From: Cristatella mucedo
Lineage: Eukaryota; Bryozoa; Phylactolaemata; Cristatellidae
Reading direction: 5' to 3'
DNA: 64,000 bases
Assembly (NCBI GenBank): GCA_009760855.2
Contig: WPIO01000002.1
Span: forward strand, 10,054,501 to 10,118,500
The notes under the pieces were generated by a model, which searched no databases, was not told the origin of the DNA, and saw nothing but the letters and a program-made list of their open reading frames with translations. The position numbers and the translations under genes were made by a program. Every line of letters begins with the position of its first letter. Positions within the stretch are counted from its first letter, which is position 1. Of the stretch, positions 23,605 through 36,180 are shown piece after piece.

Positions 23605-25180
23605 TAATTCACTTGATAAAGCGCCCTCAGAGAACTTAATCTCTCTCTAGGGGCTTTACATTTGCTGCAAAGTGAAATGCAATTGAATGGTGAGTAATTT
23701 CATGCTTGATGAGCAAATAAAATGAATAATATGGTTATGGGTGACATGCACAAGGTCAGCATGAAAATGTGGTTAGTGGCAGCATGCACAGTGTCAGCAC
23801 GCATAAGCACATCAAGGACGAATCACGGGAACCCGCTAAATGCTGTCCTAAATAGGTGTGTTTTTAGGTTCCTTTTAAATGTGGTCAGGTCAGGGGATGT
23901 TCTGACACAGGTCGAGAGGGAGTTCCAGGCTTTGGGAGTATAAGAACTAAATGCACGGTCTCCAAAGGATTTGAGGTCTGTATGAGGTATTTCTAGACGG
24001 TTGGATTCCGAAAAGCGGGTGGTGCGAAGCTTGGCCTGATGGGGTAGTATATCTGAGAGATAGGCTGGAGCCAAAAAATGAAGTGACCTAAACGCGAGCA
24101 ACAAAACCTTGAAGTCAATCCGTTGCTTGACTGGTAGCCAGTGCAGGTCGGCGAGAAGTGGAGTAATGTGGCAACTGCGACGCTCACGGCAGACAAACCT
24201 AGCTGCCGAGTTTTGCACCAGCTGCAATCGCCTGATCGCACATGCTGGTAGGCCAGTAAGCAGTGAGTTGAAGAAGTCGAGACGGGATGTCACGAATGCA
24301 TGGACCAACTTAGATGTGGTATCCTTATCTAAACAAGCCCGAATTTTAGCAATGTTATGAAGCTGAACATTGGCAGATTTGACTGTGGAGCTGATATGGT
24401 CGTCTAACGAGAGGTCGCTTTGAAATATGACACCTAGATTTCGAGCTGATTCAACTGGAGATATGCTGGCAGAGCCAATTCAATTTGGAGCGTCAGCTTT
24501 TCCAATCTCTGAATCACACTGGGTTTGCCCATTACTAGTAAGTTAGTTTTATCTCCGTTTAGTTTCAGAAAATTTGCTGCCATCCATGTGCAGATGTAAT
24601 CAATACATGCAGCAAGTGAGTTGAGAGAATTTTGAGGTGCTCGAAGGCTGGGAGGGATCAAAGCAAAGGTACAACTGAGTGTCATCCGCATAGAAGTGAA
24701 AGCCTAGATTGTGCTTGGCAATCACATCAGCAAGAGGCAGAGTATAAACCGTGAAAAGAACCTGACCTAGCACGGAGCCCTGAGGTACTACATATTTCAG
24801 AGGTACTTCAGATGATCTTTTTCCATTCACGTCAATACTCTGGAGTTTCCCACTGAGATAGGACCTGAACCACTGCAGAACAGTGCCAGTGATGCCCAGG
24901 CGAGATGAGAGGCGCTCTAGAAGAACTCTGTGATCGATGGTATCAAAAGCTGCCGAAAGATCAAGCAAAACAAGCAGAGACACTCTACCCATGTCTGCTT
25001 TCCTAAGTAGGTCGTTGTATACCATAAGTAATGCTGACTCTGTGGAGTGATTAGCTCTAAAGCCAGACTGGAACTTACTAGCAAGGTGTGAGGTTTCGAT
25101 ATACGAGTTCAGCAGGTCTGCCACGACCCGTTCCAGTGTCTTTGATAGGAATAGTAGAAGGGAAACTGGGCGGTAGTTGC
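23553..25180 (-). mobile_element. LINE-A, longest copy (5'-truncated, partial reverse transcriptase)
   Basis: Read on the minus strand: the reverse transcriptase fragment 24600-25124 has LLDLSAAFDTIDH, the VPQGSVLG motif and FHFYADDTQLY (catalytic YADD). The C-terminal CR1/L2-type domain lies at 23823-24308 (LHWLPVKQRIDFKV, LAPAYLSD). A 3'UTR, hairpin and a long (AAT)n tail at 23560-23600 follow. The endonuclease half is absent, and at least one frameshift lies near 24600. Motif order and the YADD context place it in the CR1/L2 group of non-LTR retrotransposons. Confidence 0.85.
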
Positions 25181-25184
25181 TTAA

Positions 25185-25400
25185 GTTTTAATAATTACAA
25201 TGATATGTTTGTGTAGAGCCCTCAGAGAGCTGAATCTTGATCTCTCTCTCTCTCTCTAATAACTTTGCAGATGCTGATTGTTACCAAGTGGTTGAGGTAA
25301 CATCCTAAAGCAGCAAGTATAGCGCATAACCAGGTACACACATGCAGATGACGAATCACTAAGGCCCCGAAAAGCTGTAGTAAACGACGCGAGTTAAGCT
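25185..25400 (-). repeat. Diverged LINE-A tail with (CT)n run
   Basis: 'agagccctcagagagctgaa' and the following CT-rich run (about 25240-25258) correspond to the LINE-A terminal hairpin, followed by diverged 3'UTR ('acatgcagatgacgaatcac'). Confidence 0.45.
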
Positions 25401-25429
25401 CGTTTTAAAATTTAGTATGCCTAGCTACC

Positions 25430-25690
25430 CACTTGTAAAGCCTAGACTAAAACTAACTTACGACTCTGCATGTGAGTCGGGTTTTTTCTATTTGCACTCA
25501 GAATTGTAGACATCCTTATAACGTTACTGATGCTGTGAAAATGTCTCGAGTGCTCTGGAAAAGCATGCACCCATACTATCTGTCGGTGTACCGAGTCATA
25601 CAGATTACTATTAATTTATCAAATACTTCAAAAGATGCACTCTGTCAAGCAGAGTTTCATGACCACTTGTAGAATTCTAGGGCAAACAAG
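25430..25690 (+). repeat. Rep-E copy 1
   Basis: Its sequence is repeated in inverted orientation at 29615-29880, for example 'gaaaagcatgcacccatact' against the reverse complement of 'agtattggtgcatgcttttc', and a shared ending 'catgaccacttgtagaattctag'-like. Family unknown. Confidence 0.5.
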
Positions 25691-25749
25691 ATCCATTAAA
25701 TTGTTATGACTTCTTTCAAAATACGTTAGTAAGTTTATGCAATCGTGAG

Positions 25750-26840
25750 ATAATAATAATAATAATAATTCACTTGATAAAGAGCCCTCAGAGAACTTAG
25801 TCTCTCTCTAGGCGCTTTAAATTTGCTGTAAAGTGAAATGAAATTGAATGATACGTAAAATCATGCTTGATAAACAAAAAATTAATAACCTGGCTAGGTG
25901 TGACATGCACTGGGTCAGCATGCAAACGAAATGTGGTTAGTGGTAGCATGCACAGTGTCAACACGCATAAGCACATGAAGGACAAGTCACAGGGACCCAC
26001 TAAATGCTGTCCTAAATAGGTGGGTTTTTAAGTTCTTTTTAAATGCGGTCAGCTCAGGGGATGTTCTGACGCAGGTCGGGAGGGAGTTCCAGGCTATGGG
26101 AGCATACGAACTAAATGCACGGTCTCCAAAGGATTTAAGGTTGTACGAGGCATTGGTAAACTGTTGGATTCCGAAAAGCGGGTGGTACGATGCTTTGCCT
26201 GATGGGGTAGTATATCTGACAGATAGGCTGGAGCCAAAGAATGAAGTGACCTAAAAGTGAGCGACAAAACCTTGAAGTCAATCCGTTGCTTGACTGGTAG
26301 CCAGTGCAGGTCGGCGAGAAGTGGAGTAATGTGGCAACTGCGACGCTCACGGCAGACAAGTCTAGCTGCCGAGTTTTGCACAAGCTGCAATCGTCTGATC
26401 GCACATGCTGGTAGGCCAGTAAGCAGTGAGTTGCAGAAGTCGAGACGGGATGTCACGAATGCATGGACCAACTTAGATGTGGTATCTTTACCTAAACAAG
26501 CCCGAATTTGAGTAATGTTATGAAGCTGAAAATAGGCGGATTTGGCTGTGGAGCTGATGTGGTTGTCTAACGAGAGGTCGCTTTGGAATATGACACCTAG
26601 ATTTCGAGCTGATTCAACTGGAGATATGCTGGCAGAACCAATTTTGAGAGTCAGCCTTTCCAATCTCTGGATCACACTGGGTTTGCCCATAACTAGTAAG
26701 TTAGTTTTATCCTCGTTAAGTTTTAGAAAATTTGCTGCCATCTATGTGCGGATGTCATCAATGCATGCAGCTAGTGAGTTTAGAGAATTTGAGGTGCTCG
26801 AAGGCTGGGAGGGATCAAAGCAAAGGTACAAAGATTTCTA
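25750..26840 (-). mobile_element. LINE-A copy (5'-truncated) with intact C-terminal frame
   Basis: The minus-strand frame 26094-26741 (215 codons, uninterrupted) covers the segment after the YADD motif: the FLKLN..KTNLLVMG block, the RACLG..TSKLVHAFVTSRLD block and the LHWLPVKQRIDFKV block. The 3'UTR and (AAT)n tail are at 25750-25860. The copy stops abruptly at about 26840. This is the best-preserved LINE-A frame here but lacks the catalytic part of the polymerase. Confidence 0.85.
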
Positions 26841-27017
26841 GAGATTTTGAGATTAGAGATTTCTTTACTCAGCTCTAGTAGTGCGCGTCGTCCTCAAAAC
26901 AAGCTACACATTATTTTCCTACCTGCGAATAGTCATTAAAATAGCTGGGAAATCGCATAAATATTTAGGCATCTGATTCTTCTTGGCAGCATTAGACTTT
27001 TCCATTTAAATTTAGAG

Positions 27018-27176
27018 CTGTGCTGCCGAGCTGGTTTGGTCTAGCGCTTAAGGTGCTCGCCCCGACCAAGATCTAACTGAGGTCATGGGATCGAGCCCCG
27101 AGGCATATGTGAAGCGCCTGAATAGAGATTATGTTCTCTTGGGGCGCTATATAAATGAATACTATTTTTTATTTTT
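27018..27176 (+). mobile_element. tRNA-derived SINE with a LINE-A-like 3' tail
   Basis: The head resembles a tRNA: 'gagctggtttggtctagcgc' contains an A-box-like segment, and 'gggatcgagcccc' at about 27088-27100 fits a B box (GGTTCGANNCC). The 3' part 'gaagcgcctgaatagagatt', 'atgttctcttggggcgctat' and 'ataaatgaatact' is the same hairpin-type tail as LINE-A. This implies it was mobilised by a LINE with that tail. Confidence 0.7.
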
Positions 27177-29190
27177 TAGCTGTCATAAGCAGTTAGAGAC
27201 ACACTGCAGTTATATTTTGAACTGATTGATCCGACGAACCACCGCCTGCTTTCCATGCCAGGCCACATATACCGACGTTGTTGCTCTCTCCACACGGATC
27301 TTACGAACTAAGCTGAACTTGTTCGGACTCAGGAGAAAATTCTATGGAAACTCTGCTTAATTCAGGTAGTTTCAAGAGTTTATGAATGGAGCAAGAGGTT
27401 GCACCTTATAGTTGGGCGTAGTCAGAAAACTGAGTCTCTGCCACTCGAATTTAACGATTATTCTCTCCTCTAAAAATAAATATTCAATAAGTAGTAATGA
27501 ATATGCCACTTGCTACCCACGGGAATGTATTTCATATGTCCTGGTGGAAAGAAAGTGTACCGCTTCCAGTGTGACTATTATGTTCTGTTAATTAATTTGC
27601 ATAAAATATGAAGATTATTTGATATTAAACTTTCATTGAAGAAGCAATGAGTTTGAAAGTGTATTCAGTAACAAAATATTGTAATCTTCGTTCGACGTTG
27701 TGCACTGGCGGTGTTCGATGAAAAATGCTCAAAGTACTAGTTAGAAATGAATTAGTGCTGTAAGTGTCACTGCATAAAAACCGTGAGATAAGAAAAGACC
27801 AAAAACAATTGGCAGTGCTTTTTATTGAATGCTTGTTAACGTCAAAAGTGGTTTTGTCAGCTTTCTATAGAGTCTTTTCCAAAGCTTCTGCACTGACAAT
27901 CATTGCTAAAGGAGTGTTTCACAACTAGTAACCACTATGATTAACTACTACTAAATATCTAAATAATTACCTAAAATATATACATATATGCTAATATAAA
28001 TAATGAGATGGTAAATATAATGATAGGTAGATTATTAGATAAACTTTACTTGGTACTTGCACCTTCTATGTAAACAGAAAGTTGGTCTGTAGTTATACTT
28101 TATATAAGGACAACAAGTGTTCACAGAGATAACATCCTCATTAGAGTCATCTAAACAAAAGGGGCACAGTCAAACGGTATTTACTTACTTCTGGCACTAT
28201 GTTGCCTCTTTTGGCCGTCCAGTTTAGCTTGTTATTGTTATCCTTTTAATGAATTAAAAAGCTTGGCATCTTTACAGTTCAATTTGGTAAAGCTCTGAAA
28301 TGCTTTCCGATCGTCAATACTGAATAAATACGTCAAATCCGAATTTTGAAGGCTCTTATTAGTAGCACTTTAATTTAGTCATTTTAGAGTTTAAGAAAAT
28401 TTGACGAAATTCAAGATCGAATGTCTGCATGGCAAGCATTAACTTCTTTAAAAGCCGCTTCAAAGTCTGCCAGTTTTAATGGCAAGTACGGCCGAGTTAT
28501 TGTCATCATTTAAATTAAGGCCCGTTCGATTATACCTAAGTTCTTTTCCCAGCGGTTGAGTATAGAGTGATAACAGCTAAGGCCCCGGACGAAAGCTCAA
28601 AGGGACTCGGCACGAAACGGGTCTGGTTCATGAGACCTGATCCTTCTCATGAACTCATGATCGGTTAGGGATTAAAGATGATCTGAGAATTACTAGTTAA
28701 ACCAGACTATTGACTTGTATGCCCGACCAATTGTGGTTCTATGTCGGTTAAGTTGGAAACTATCGCTATTACTGTTGAAGGCAGCTTACAGAAATAGCAA
28801 AGCTATGGCAGTGTCATTTCCTTTATGACAGCTGGATAGGAAATCGTTGGCTACGGAGTTAGCAGTTTTAAATAGAGTGTGGCTGCTCTAACCCTGAGTG
28901 AAAATTTATAAGATTTATTTACTGCACTATGCTCTTCAGCTGCAGAGCGACAATTACTTAGTGAATCATCGATAAAAAATAAAGAACGAAAACGTGGTGA
29001 TAGCTTGCAAGTATCTATGCAAGTATTCCAGGCTTTTTAAGTATCCAAAGATGGCTGTTTCGAAGAAATCGAACACAAATCCTTTTCCAGGGAGGCATTG
29101 AAACTTGTTCAGCTGAAATAAGTTTCTTCTCCACTGAGGACTGCTGAAATAATGTTGCAAATATTTAAGGAGACAGCTCGTTTTACAAGA
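27177..29190. other. No gene recognised
   Basis: AT-rich intergenic DNA. The longest frame (28966-29160, minus) has no recognisable content. Confidence 0.35.
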
Positions 29191-29273
29191 TCTTATTAAG
29201 CGAGTAGAAATAGATTATGTTCTCTGAGGGTGCGTTATGAAGTGCATTGCTATTATTATTACTATTATTATTA
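29191..29273 (+). repeat. LINE/SINE 3' tail fragment
   Basis: 'aagcgagtagaaatagatta'/'tgttctctgagggtgcgtta' is a decayed terminal hairpin, followed by an (ATT)n run at 29250-29273. The head is not recognisable. Confidence 0.55.
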
Positions 29274-29614
29274 ACGAAGCCAGATTGCATACATAGGCCC
29301 CTGAAATATCTCAAGGAAGGAGATATGTTGCCATTCAACAAATGTTTTTGGAGAGGTCGTTATGGAATCATAAATGCATACCATGTTTTCGATAAAGAAG
29401 CCTTACAACTTCGAAGATCTGCCGTAATTATTAGGGAAGTTAGAACCGGCAGATTTAATCAGCAAATGTTTACTATCTCACAAATCTTTTTTAAGGATGA
29501 CTGGCTCTACTAAAGTTGTTGAGTAAATAAATCTCAGAATTTTCTCAGATTAATGATGCAGTTTTAAAAGAAGTCTTATACATTGACTGGAACTTTTTTG
29601 ACCTAGAATTCTGC

Positions 29615-29880
29615 AAGTGGCCATGAAACTCAGCTTGACAGAGTGGATCTTGTGAAGTTTTGGATACATTGATAGCAATCTCTATGAGTCAATACATCGA
29701 CAGATAGTATTGGTGCATGCTTTTCTAGCGGACTCGTGACATGTTCACCACGGAAGTGAGGGTATACGGGCTGTCTACAAGTCTTGGTGCCGATACAAAA
29801 GACCTGACTCACATGCAGAGTTGAAAGATTGGTTTTGGTCCAGGCTTTACAAGTTGGATTGCTAGACATACTACATTTAA
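29615..29880 (-). repeat. Rep-E copy 2 (inverted)
   Basis: Reverse complement aligns along its length with 25430-25690 at roughly three quarters identity by eye. Confidence 0.5.
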
Positions 29881-29924
29881 GATACAGTTAGCGTTCTCCA
29901 GTATTTCCTACTGATTAATAGCAA

Positions 29925-30002
29925 TGATAATAATAACGGATTTGATATAGCACCCTCAAAGAGCTCAATATCTATCTAGGTACTTTGAATTTGCTGCAAA
30001 TG
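29925..30002 (-). repeat. LINE-A 3' tail
   Basis: 'atagcaccctcaaagagctc', 'tatctatctaggtactttga' and 'atttgctgcaaa' match the minus-strand LINE-A tail. Confidence 0.6.
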
Positions 30003-31188
30003 ATCACACAGTAAATGCTCCCAAGCAATAACAATATGAAGACAGCAGAACGAAAGTAAACGCAATAATATAATTTAGAAACGAAAAGTTATCAGCATCA
30101 ATGATTCACAAATCAAGCAAATAACGTCTGCTTTTAGAAGCAGCTCAGGTAAACTTGAAACTTGTTTATACTGGGCTTGTCTTCTCACAGCAGTTTGCCT
30201 TTCTCGGTAGTGCAGCTACAACTTTGTATTGAACCTGTTGCATATCAAAGCAACTATTTAAGAGGGCATACATTTTCCCGAATGCAGTAAGTCATTCGTA
30301 GAAAAACATATACTAAAATCGCAAATCTCCAAACGTATCGCTACAAGATTAAAACCATATTTAGAATAGTAAATATTTTTAGAATGCTAAGAGCAAGATA
30401 GGAGGCATTACGTATTATGCAAGAGCAACTACACGGGACTTGGACAATACTAATCAACTTAAAGCAAAGATTTGGGTTGATTTCACTTGTAGGTTTCACC
30501 AACAGCCTGATTTTTTAAAATTTAATAACGCCAAAATGTTGCTTTCAACTTTTTAAATGACTTGAGATTTAAAAAACTCCCATGTGTGTACTAGCATTGA
30601 AAATTGTAAAGTTACCAGCACTCGATCAATATAAATCATCTAGCAAGTGAATCAAAAAATTGTAGGCACTTTGCAGCAACATAGCAAACAACTTTGAGGC
30701 TGTAGAGTTACTTGCAAGCCGCGGCCAGTCTTACTTAAAACACCAAAAAAACACCTAATATTCAGATTATTAAAAAAAAATTTAATTAAGTTTTGCTTAT
30801 CGAGTAAAAAACTGAACGTACCTACCACATTGTGTTGCTATTTTGTGTCGATGTGGGGCCGAATGATGGCCCCGTCATGAGGTTGTACACTTTATGCATA
30901 TCTTCGAAAATATATACCTGAAACATGTCAAGAAATCAGCTGGATAATGTTAAAATTTATTTGCTTGCGAAGCTAAACATATTTACACTTTCCTTGGGAT
31001 GATGAAGCCGAAGAACGTTGGAATACAAGAAATTCTCAGGGTATTTTAGCCAATGCAATCTTCTTTGAAAATGTCCACCATTTAAATACATTACGCGTGA
31101 ACAAAGAAGGTTTAGATTACCACACTTGATTTCTGTCTTGAAACAGCTGTACATACGTGTTATTATCTAAATTGATTAAAAAAAATAC
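30003..31188. other. No gene recognised
   Basis: AT-rich intergenic sequence, no supported feature. Confidence 0.35.
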
Positions 31189-32690
31189 GATATTGTAACA
31201 ATAATAATAATGCACTTGCTAAAGCGCCTCAGAGAACTTGATCTCTTTCTTAGGCGCTTTACATTTGTTGCAAACGGAAATGCAATTGAATGGTGAGTAA
31301 TATCATGCTTGATAAACAAAAAATGATTAACATGGTTAGGGGTGACATGCACAGAGTCAGCATGCAAATGTGGTTAGTTGTAGCATGCACAGTGCCAGCA
31401 CGTATAAGCACGTGAAGAACGAATCACTGGCACCCACTAAATGCTGTCCAAAACAGGTGTGTTTTCAAGTCCTTTTCAAATGTGGTCAAGTCAGGGGATT
31501 TTCTGACACATGTCTGGAGGGAGTTCCAGGCTTTAGGAGTTTGGGAGCATACGAACTAAATGCATGGTCTCCAAAGGATTTGAGGTTTGTACAAGGTATC
31601 GGTAGACTGTTGGATTCCGAAAATCCGGTCATACGATGCTTGGCCTGGTGGGGGAGTAGATCTGAGACATAGGTTGGAGCCGAAGAATGAAGTGACCTAA
31701 AAGTGAGCGACAAAACCTTGAGTCAATCCGTTGCTTGACTGGTAGCCAGTGCAGGTTGGCTAGTAGTGGTGTGATATTGCTGCTGCGACGCTCACGACAG
31801 AAAAGCCTAGCTGTGGAGTTTTGCACCAGCTGCAATCGCCTGATCACACATGCCGGTAGGCCAGCAAGCATTGAGTTGCAGGAGTCGAAACAGTATGTCA
31901 CGAATGCATGGACCAACTCAGACGTGGTATCCTTATCTAAGCAAGCCCGAATTTTAGCAATGTTATGTAGCTGAAAGTAGGCAGATTTGACTGTGAAGCT
32001 GATGTGGTCGTCTAACGAGAGGCTCCTTCAGAACATGACCCCTCGATTTCAAGCTGATTCAACTGGAGATATGCTGGCAGAGCCAATTTTGAGCGTCAGC
32101 CTTTCCAATTTGTGAATCACACAGGGTTTGCCCATAAATAGTGAGCTGGTTTAATCATCGTTTACTTTTAGAAAATTTGCTGCCATCCATGTGCGGATGT
32201 TATCAATACATGCAGCAAGTGAGTTGAGAGAATTCGAGGTGCTCGAAGGCTGGGAGGGATCAAAGCAAAGGTACAACTGAGTGTCATCCGCATAGAAGTG
32301 AAAGCCTAGATTGTGCTAGGCAACGCATAAGCAAGAGGGAGAGTATAAACCGCGAAAAGAACTGGATCTAGCATGGAGCCCTGAGGTACCCCATATTTCA
32401 GAGCTACCTCAGATGATCTTTGTCGAATCACGTCAATACTCTAGAGTGTCCCACTGAGATAGGACCTGAACAATTGCAGAGCAGTACCAGTGATGCCCAG
32501 GCAGATGAGAGGCACTCTAGAAGAACTTTGTGATCGATTGTGTCAAAAGCTGCCGAAAGATCGAGAAAAACATGCAGAGACACTACCTCTCTCTTCTGCA
32601 TTCCTAAGTAGGTCGTTGTATACCCTAAGAAACGCTGACTCTTATGAGTGATTAGCTCCAAAGCCAGACTGGACTTACTAGCAAGGTGTG
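31189..32690 (-). mobile_element. LINE-A copy (5'-truncated, decayed)
   Basis: Full 3' tail and 3'UTR at 31198-31450, the C-terminal domain at 31486-31916 in broken frames, and reverse transcriptase remnants up to a fragment with FLDLSAAFDTIDH at 32428-32661. Several indels break the frame. The copy ends at about 32690. Confidence 0.8.
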
Positions 32691-33225
32691 AACTGTATCC
32701 ATTGGTTATTCTTTGTGCCTGACCATCGACTAGAGTGAAAATTTGAGCTCATTGAGACGCACTCCGTAAAACTAACATCTGTAGATCTACAGTAAATTCA
32801 GAGGCAACAGCTAATGGAGATTTTACACGAAAGAGAAGTACGTGGAGTCGAAATTACCTCTACTCAAATATAAGGTTCAATCATTCGACCATATTATCTA
32901 AACCATGCCCAATTGTTTATCCCCAATCAATATCAAATTCTACATCTCTGACAACATGCGGATCTCATTCAGATTACAATGAGCTTCTTCTTCTTTATCT
33001 AAAATCACCTCTGAATCGCGAAACCTCATCACACTTGACATTGATACAGTTCATGGGTGCCAATCGGCTAGGCCTCTGGTACTCTGTACCCCTTCCATGC
33101 TGTCATCATTAGTAGAATGCTACTACATGAATTTATCTAAAATGTTTGATATTTTGCACGTCTAAATAAGCAATCTGTTCTCAACGAGTTACTTGTCTAG
33201 GGCGAACCAAGTGTAAGTTGAAAAT
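32691..33225. other. No gene recognised
   Basis: Unclassified sequence between two LINE-A copies of opposite orientation. Confidence 0.3.
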
Positions 33226-34125
33226 TAGAAAAAGTGTCACTCAAAATTGGCTTTGCCAGCATGTCCCCCTGGTAAATCTCAGCGAAATCTACGTGTCGTG
33301 TTCCAAAGCGATCGCTCCTTAGACGACCACGTCAGCTCCACAGTTAAGTCGGCCTGTTTTAAGCTAAATAAGGTGGCTACAATTTGGTCTTTTTAAGACA
33401 CGGATACCACGGATATAAATAGGTCCATGTATTTCTGACGTCCAGGTTTAACTTCTGTAACTCACTACTTGCTAGTCTACCGGCCAGTGCAGTCGCTAGC
33501 AGCTGGTGCAAACCTTTGCAGCTAGGCTTGTCTGTCGTGAGCTTCACCCCTGCAGCACCACAATACTTTCCCACCAATCCACCCTGGCTCCCAGTCAAGC
33601 ATCGCATCGACTTGACGTTTTTACGCTTACTTTCTGATTCCTGGGTAATTGTTTCCAGCCTACATATGTGATCTACCCCCTCAGGTCATGCCACCCTTTT
33701 TTCAAAATCTGATCGCTAACCTATATCTCGTACAAAGCTCAAATTACTTTGACACCACGCCTTTAGTTATATGCACTTAAAGACTTGAAAGAATTTCCAG
33801 CTTGCGTCATGACATCCCTGACTTGACCACATTAAAAAAGAAACTTTAAATGCATATTTTTATCATATATTTTACTGCACCCATGTCATTATTCCTTTGT
33901 GAGCCTTTGCGTGCCTTTGAGTGCCGACAATTTGCATGCTGCCATTAACCACATCTCCACGCTGACACTGAGCATGTCACGTCTACCCATGTTACACTTG
34001 CTTGTTTGTTCATTTAGTATGCTAACGGTAAGCATTTGATCTAGATTTTCTGCTGCCAATTTAAAGTTCCTACAAAGACATCGAGTTCTCTGAGATGGCT
34101 CTGACAATCGTACGTTCACTATCAT
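33226..34125 (+). mobile_element. LINE-A copy, plus strand, strongly decayed
   Basis: Order of LINE-A blocks on the plus strand: 'ccaaagcgatcgctccttag'-type segment, 'gcagctggtgcaaacctttg', 'ctggctcccagtcaagcatcg', then the 3'UTR ('ccacgctgacactgagcatg') and the hairpin remnant 'acatcgagttctctgagatgg' near 34080-34100. Frames are destroyed. Confidence 0.65.
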
Positions 34126-34685
34126 CACGATTGTAGCTGCCGACGAGCCCTAGCCGCTGTCACCACTACTTACAGTTTACAATAAAGTATCCAATGCTAC
34201 AGGATTCAAACCAACGACCTTGGCCGCTAAGAACTATCCCCTTACCTTCAGGGCTATTGAAGCCTATTTAGTATGAGTCTTCTAAAAAAGTTATTTTCAG
34301 CTAATTTTTATTCTTTTTTTATAGATTCGTAAGACAGCTTAATCTATTTTAGCCAGCAAATTTACTGGAAAAGTTTACCCTCATTCACACCCTGCTCTTT
34401 TTTGTCCTCTTGAATGTATACTTAAATATATTTCCAATCATTTTTGGCGTAATTAAACATTAACTTGTTTCCTAACATGCCAACTAATATGTATTTAATC
34501 TGGCCGAACTAGTCCCTATATGTGAAGCAGATATTTTTAAGTGACCACAAGGATTGCCATTACTAAGCAGGTTATTACTTTTTCACTGCAGTCTAACTCA
34601 ATACGAATGAGAGTCTCTTTGGTGTTTTACTAACCAAGTTTGAGCTGATAAAATACTTCAGTATCTCAGGGATAAATGCCGTAGA
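34126..34685. other. No gene recognised
   Basis: Intergenic, no supported feature. Confidence 0.3.
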
Positions 34686-35188
34686 CTAAAATGCTAATAG
34701 ACCAGCCTTGTAGGGGAGTAGATCCAATACGTAGGCCTAAAGACAGGCTCAAAGGTACTTAAGTTCCGTGACAGAACTTTGAGTTCAATGAGCTGCTTGA
34801 CTGTTGGACAGTCCTGGTTGGTGAAAAGTATTATGTTGCGGCAACTGAGACGCTTACGGTAGATAAGCCTGGCTAAATAATTTGACACCACGTATAGGCG
34901 TTTGATTGAACTAGTCGGTAAAGCAAAAAGCGGCGAGTTAAAGTAACGGAAACGACGTTGTGTCAACGATGCAATTAAAAATTTGGTTATATCACATCTA
35001 TCTTAGCCAAACAAGATTAGAACGATTGCATGTAGGTGAAAAAAGGTATTTTCACTTGTACAGCTGATATGTTTACCTAACAAAAGATCTAGATTTCAGA
35101 CAGAGTCAACAGGTGTGCTGGCAGAGCCGAATTTGAGTTACAAGTTTTCCAATTTGTGAATCACTCTGGTTTTTTCAAAACTTGTGAG
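34686..35188 (-). mobile_element. Old LINE-A internal fragment
   Basis: Minus-strand match to the LINE-A C-terminal region: 'gacagtcctggttggtgaaa', 'ttgcggcaactgagacgctt' and 'acaggtgtgctggcagagcc' lie in the same order as in 26270-26640, at much lower identity than the other copies. Confidence 0.6.
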
Positions 35189-35189
35189 T

Positions 35190-36180
35190 AACCAGAGCCA
35201 GCTCTGTAGCATTAACATCATCGTTGCAACTTATGATATCTTTGCTAAGATGGAGACGAGCAGTTTCAATGGATTGGTTTATTTTAAATCGGTGCTGCTT
35301 TGGGTCTGATGCTATGTGATTCTTTATTCTACAGGCTTCTAAGCAACAGTATTTCTGATAACCCTGGAAGAAAAAATTGGAGACTTTCTGATATACGACT
35401 ACGACCTCTAAATCAGGTCAAGGCTTATTGAGCATTGGTAGAACGACTGTCTACTTTAAAAACTAATGACAAACTCATTTAGCCAGAGAAGGTAAAACAT
35501 CTACTCAGTATTTACTCAACTAAGATTCTCCACTAATAAAAACCAGAACTGGATTTATAAATTGTCTTCTTGAGACTCACCCTTTCTGTCTAGATTTATT
35601 TAAGGTAGCTACTTTGTGAACGCAAAATATTTTCAATGATAGGTAACACATTGGAACTCATGAGTCATTTATGAGGCATGGCCTGATGTAGGCAGAAAAA
35701 GGTCTAACTTGATAAACTCAAATAGGCAAACATTTTCCTGTCGAGCAGTTTTGTCCTTAAACGCGAGGACACTTAAGGGGCAGAAATTAACACTATTTTC
35801 AAAGTTTTGTGTAGGGTATGACATCAACACGTCACATTCCAAAAGCTGGAAGAAGCTTTTGCTTTTCTAAGCTTCATACTGGATGAATTCTGTGAGACAA
35901 ACTAAATTTGTGTCCGATGCAGCCATCTTTAAAACGGCAATCCAGCCCGAATTGTAAATGGTGCACATTTGAAGTATACTTTCTAGGAAATATAAAAAAA
36001 TTCTTATACTCCGTTTTTAATGAATTCAGGAAAGCATGTTGGTCGAGAGCACTTTTAAGTTTTGGACACACATTAAGGTATTGAGTCGAGCTGCAAAGTC
36101 TTCTTGCAGTTAATATTTGAATTGCAAGCATTGGCAGACTAATCTGACTTACCTGAATAGACACCTGCTATTTTATAACC
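35190..36180 (+). repeat. Rep-C copy 1
   Basis: About 1 kb that parallels 55315-56275. Shared stretches are 'gagccagctctgta', 'tacgacctctaaatca', 'gaggcatggcctgatg', 'ttccaaaagctg' and 'agcttcatactgga'/'agcttcacactgga'. No coding content recognised. Confidence 0.55.

Noticed and set aside
23553-23605. AAT repeat as an independent microsatellite
   Set aside because: It is the 3' tail of the LINE-A copy that follows it on the minus strand.
25540-25680. LINE-B continuation after the LINE-A insertion
   Set aside because: At first it resembled the LINE-B endonuclease end, but the closer match is the inverted segment at 29615-29880, so it was named Rep-E.
29247-29513. 88-codon frame starting with a poly-Leu run
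   Set aside because: The start is translated (ATT)n from a LINE tail and the rest has no recognisable motif.
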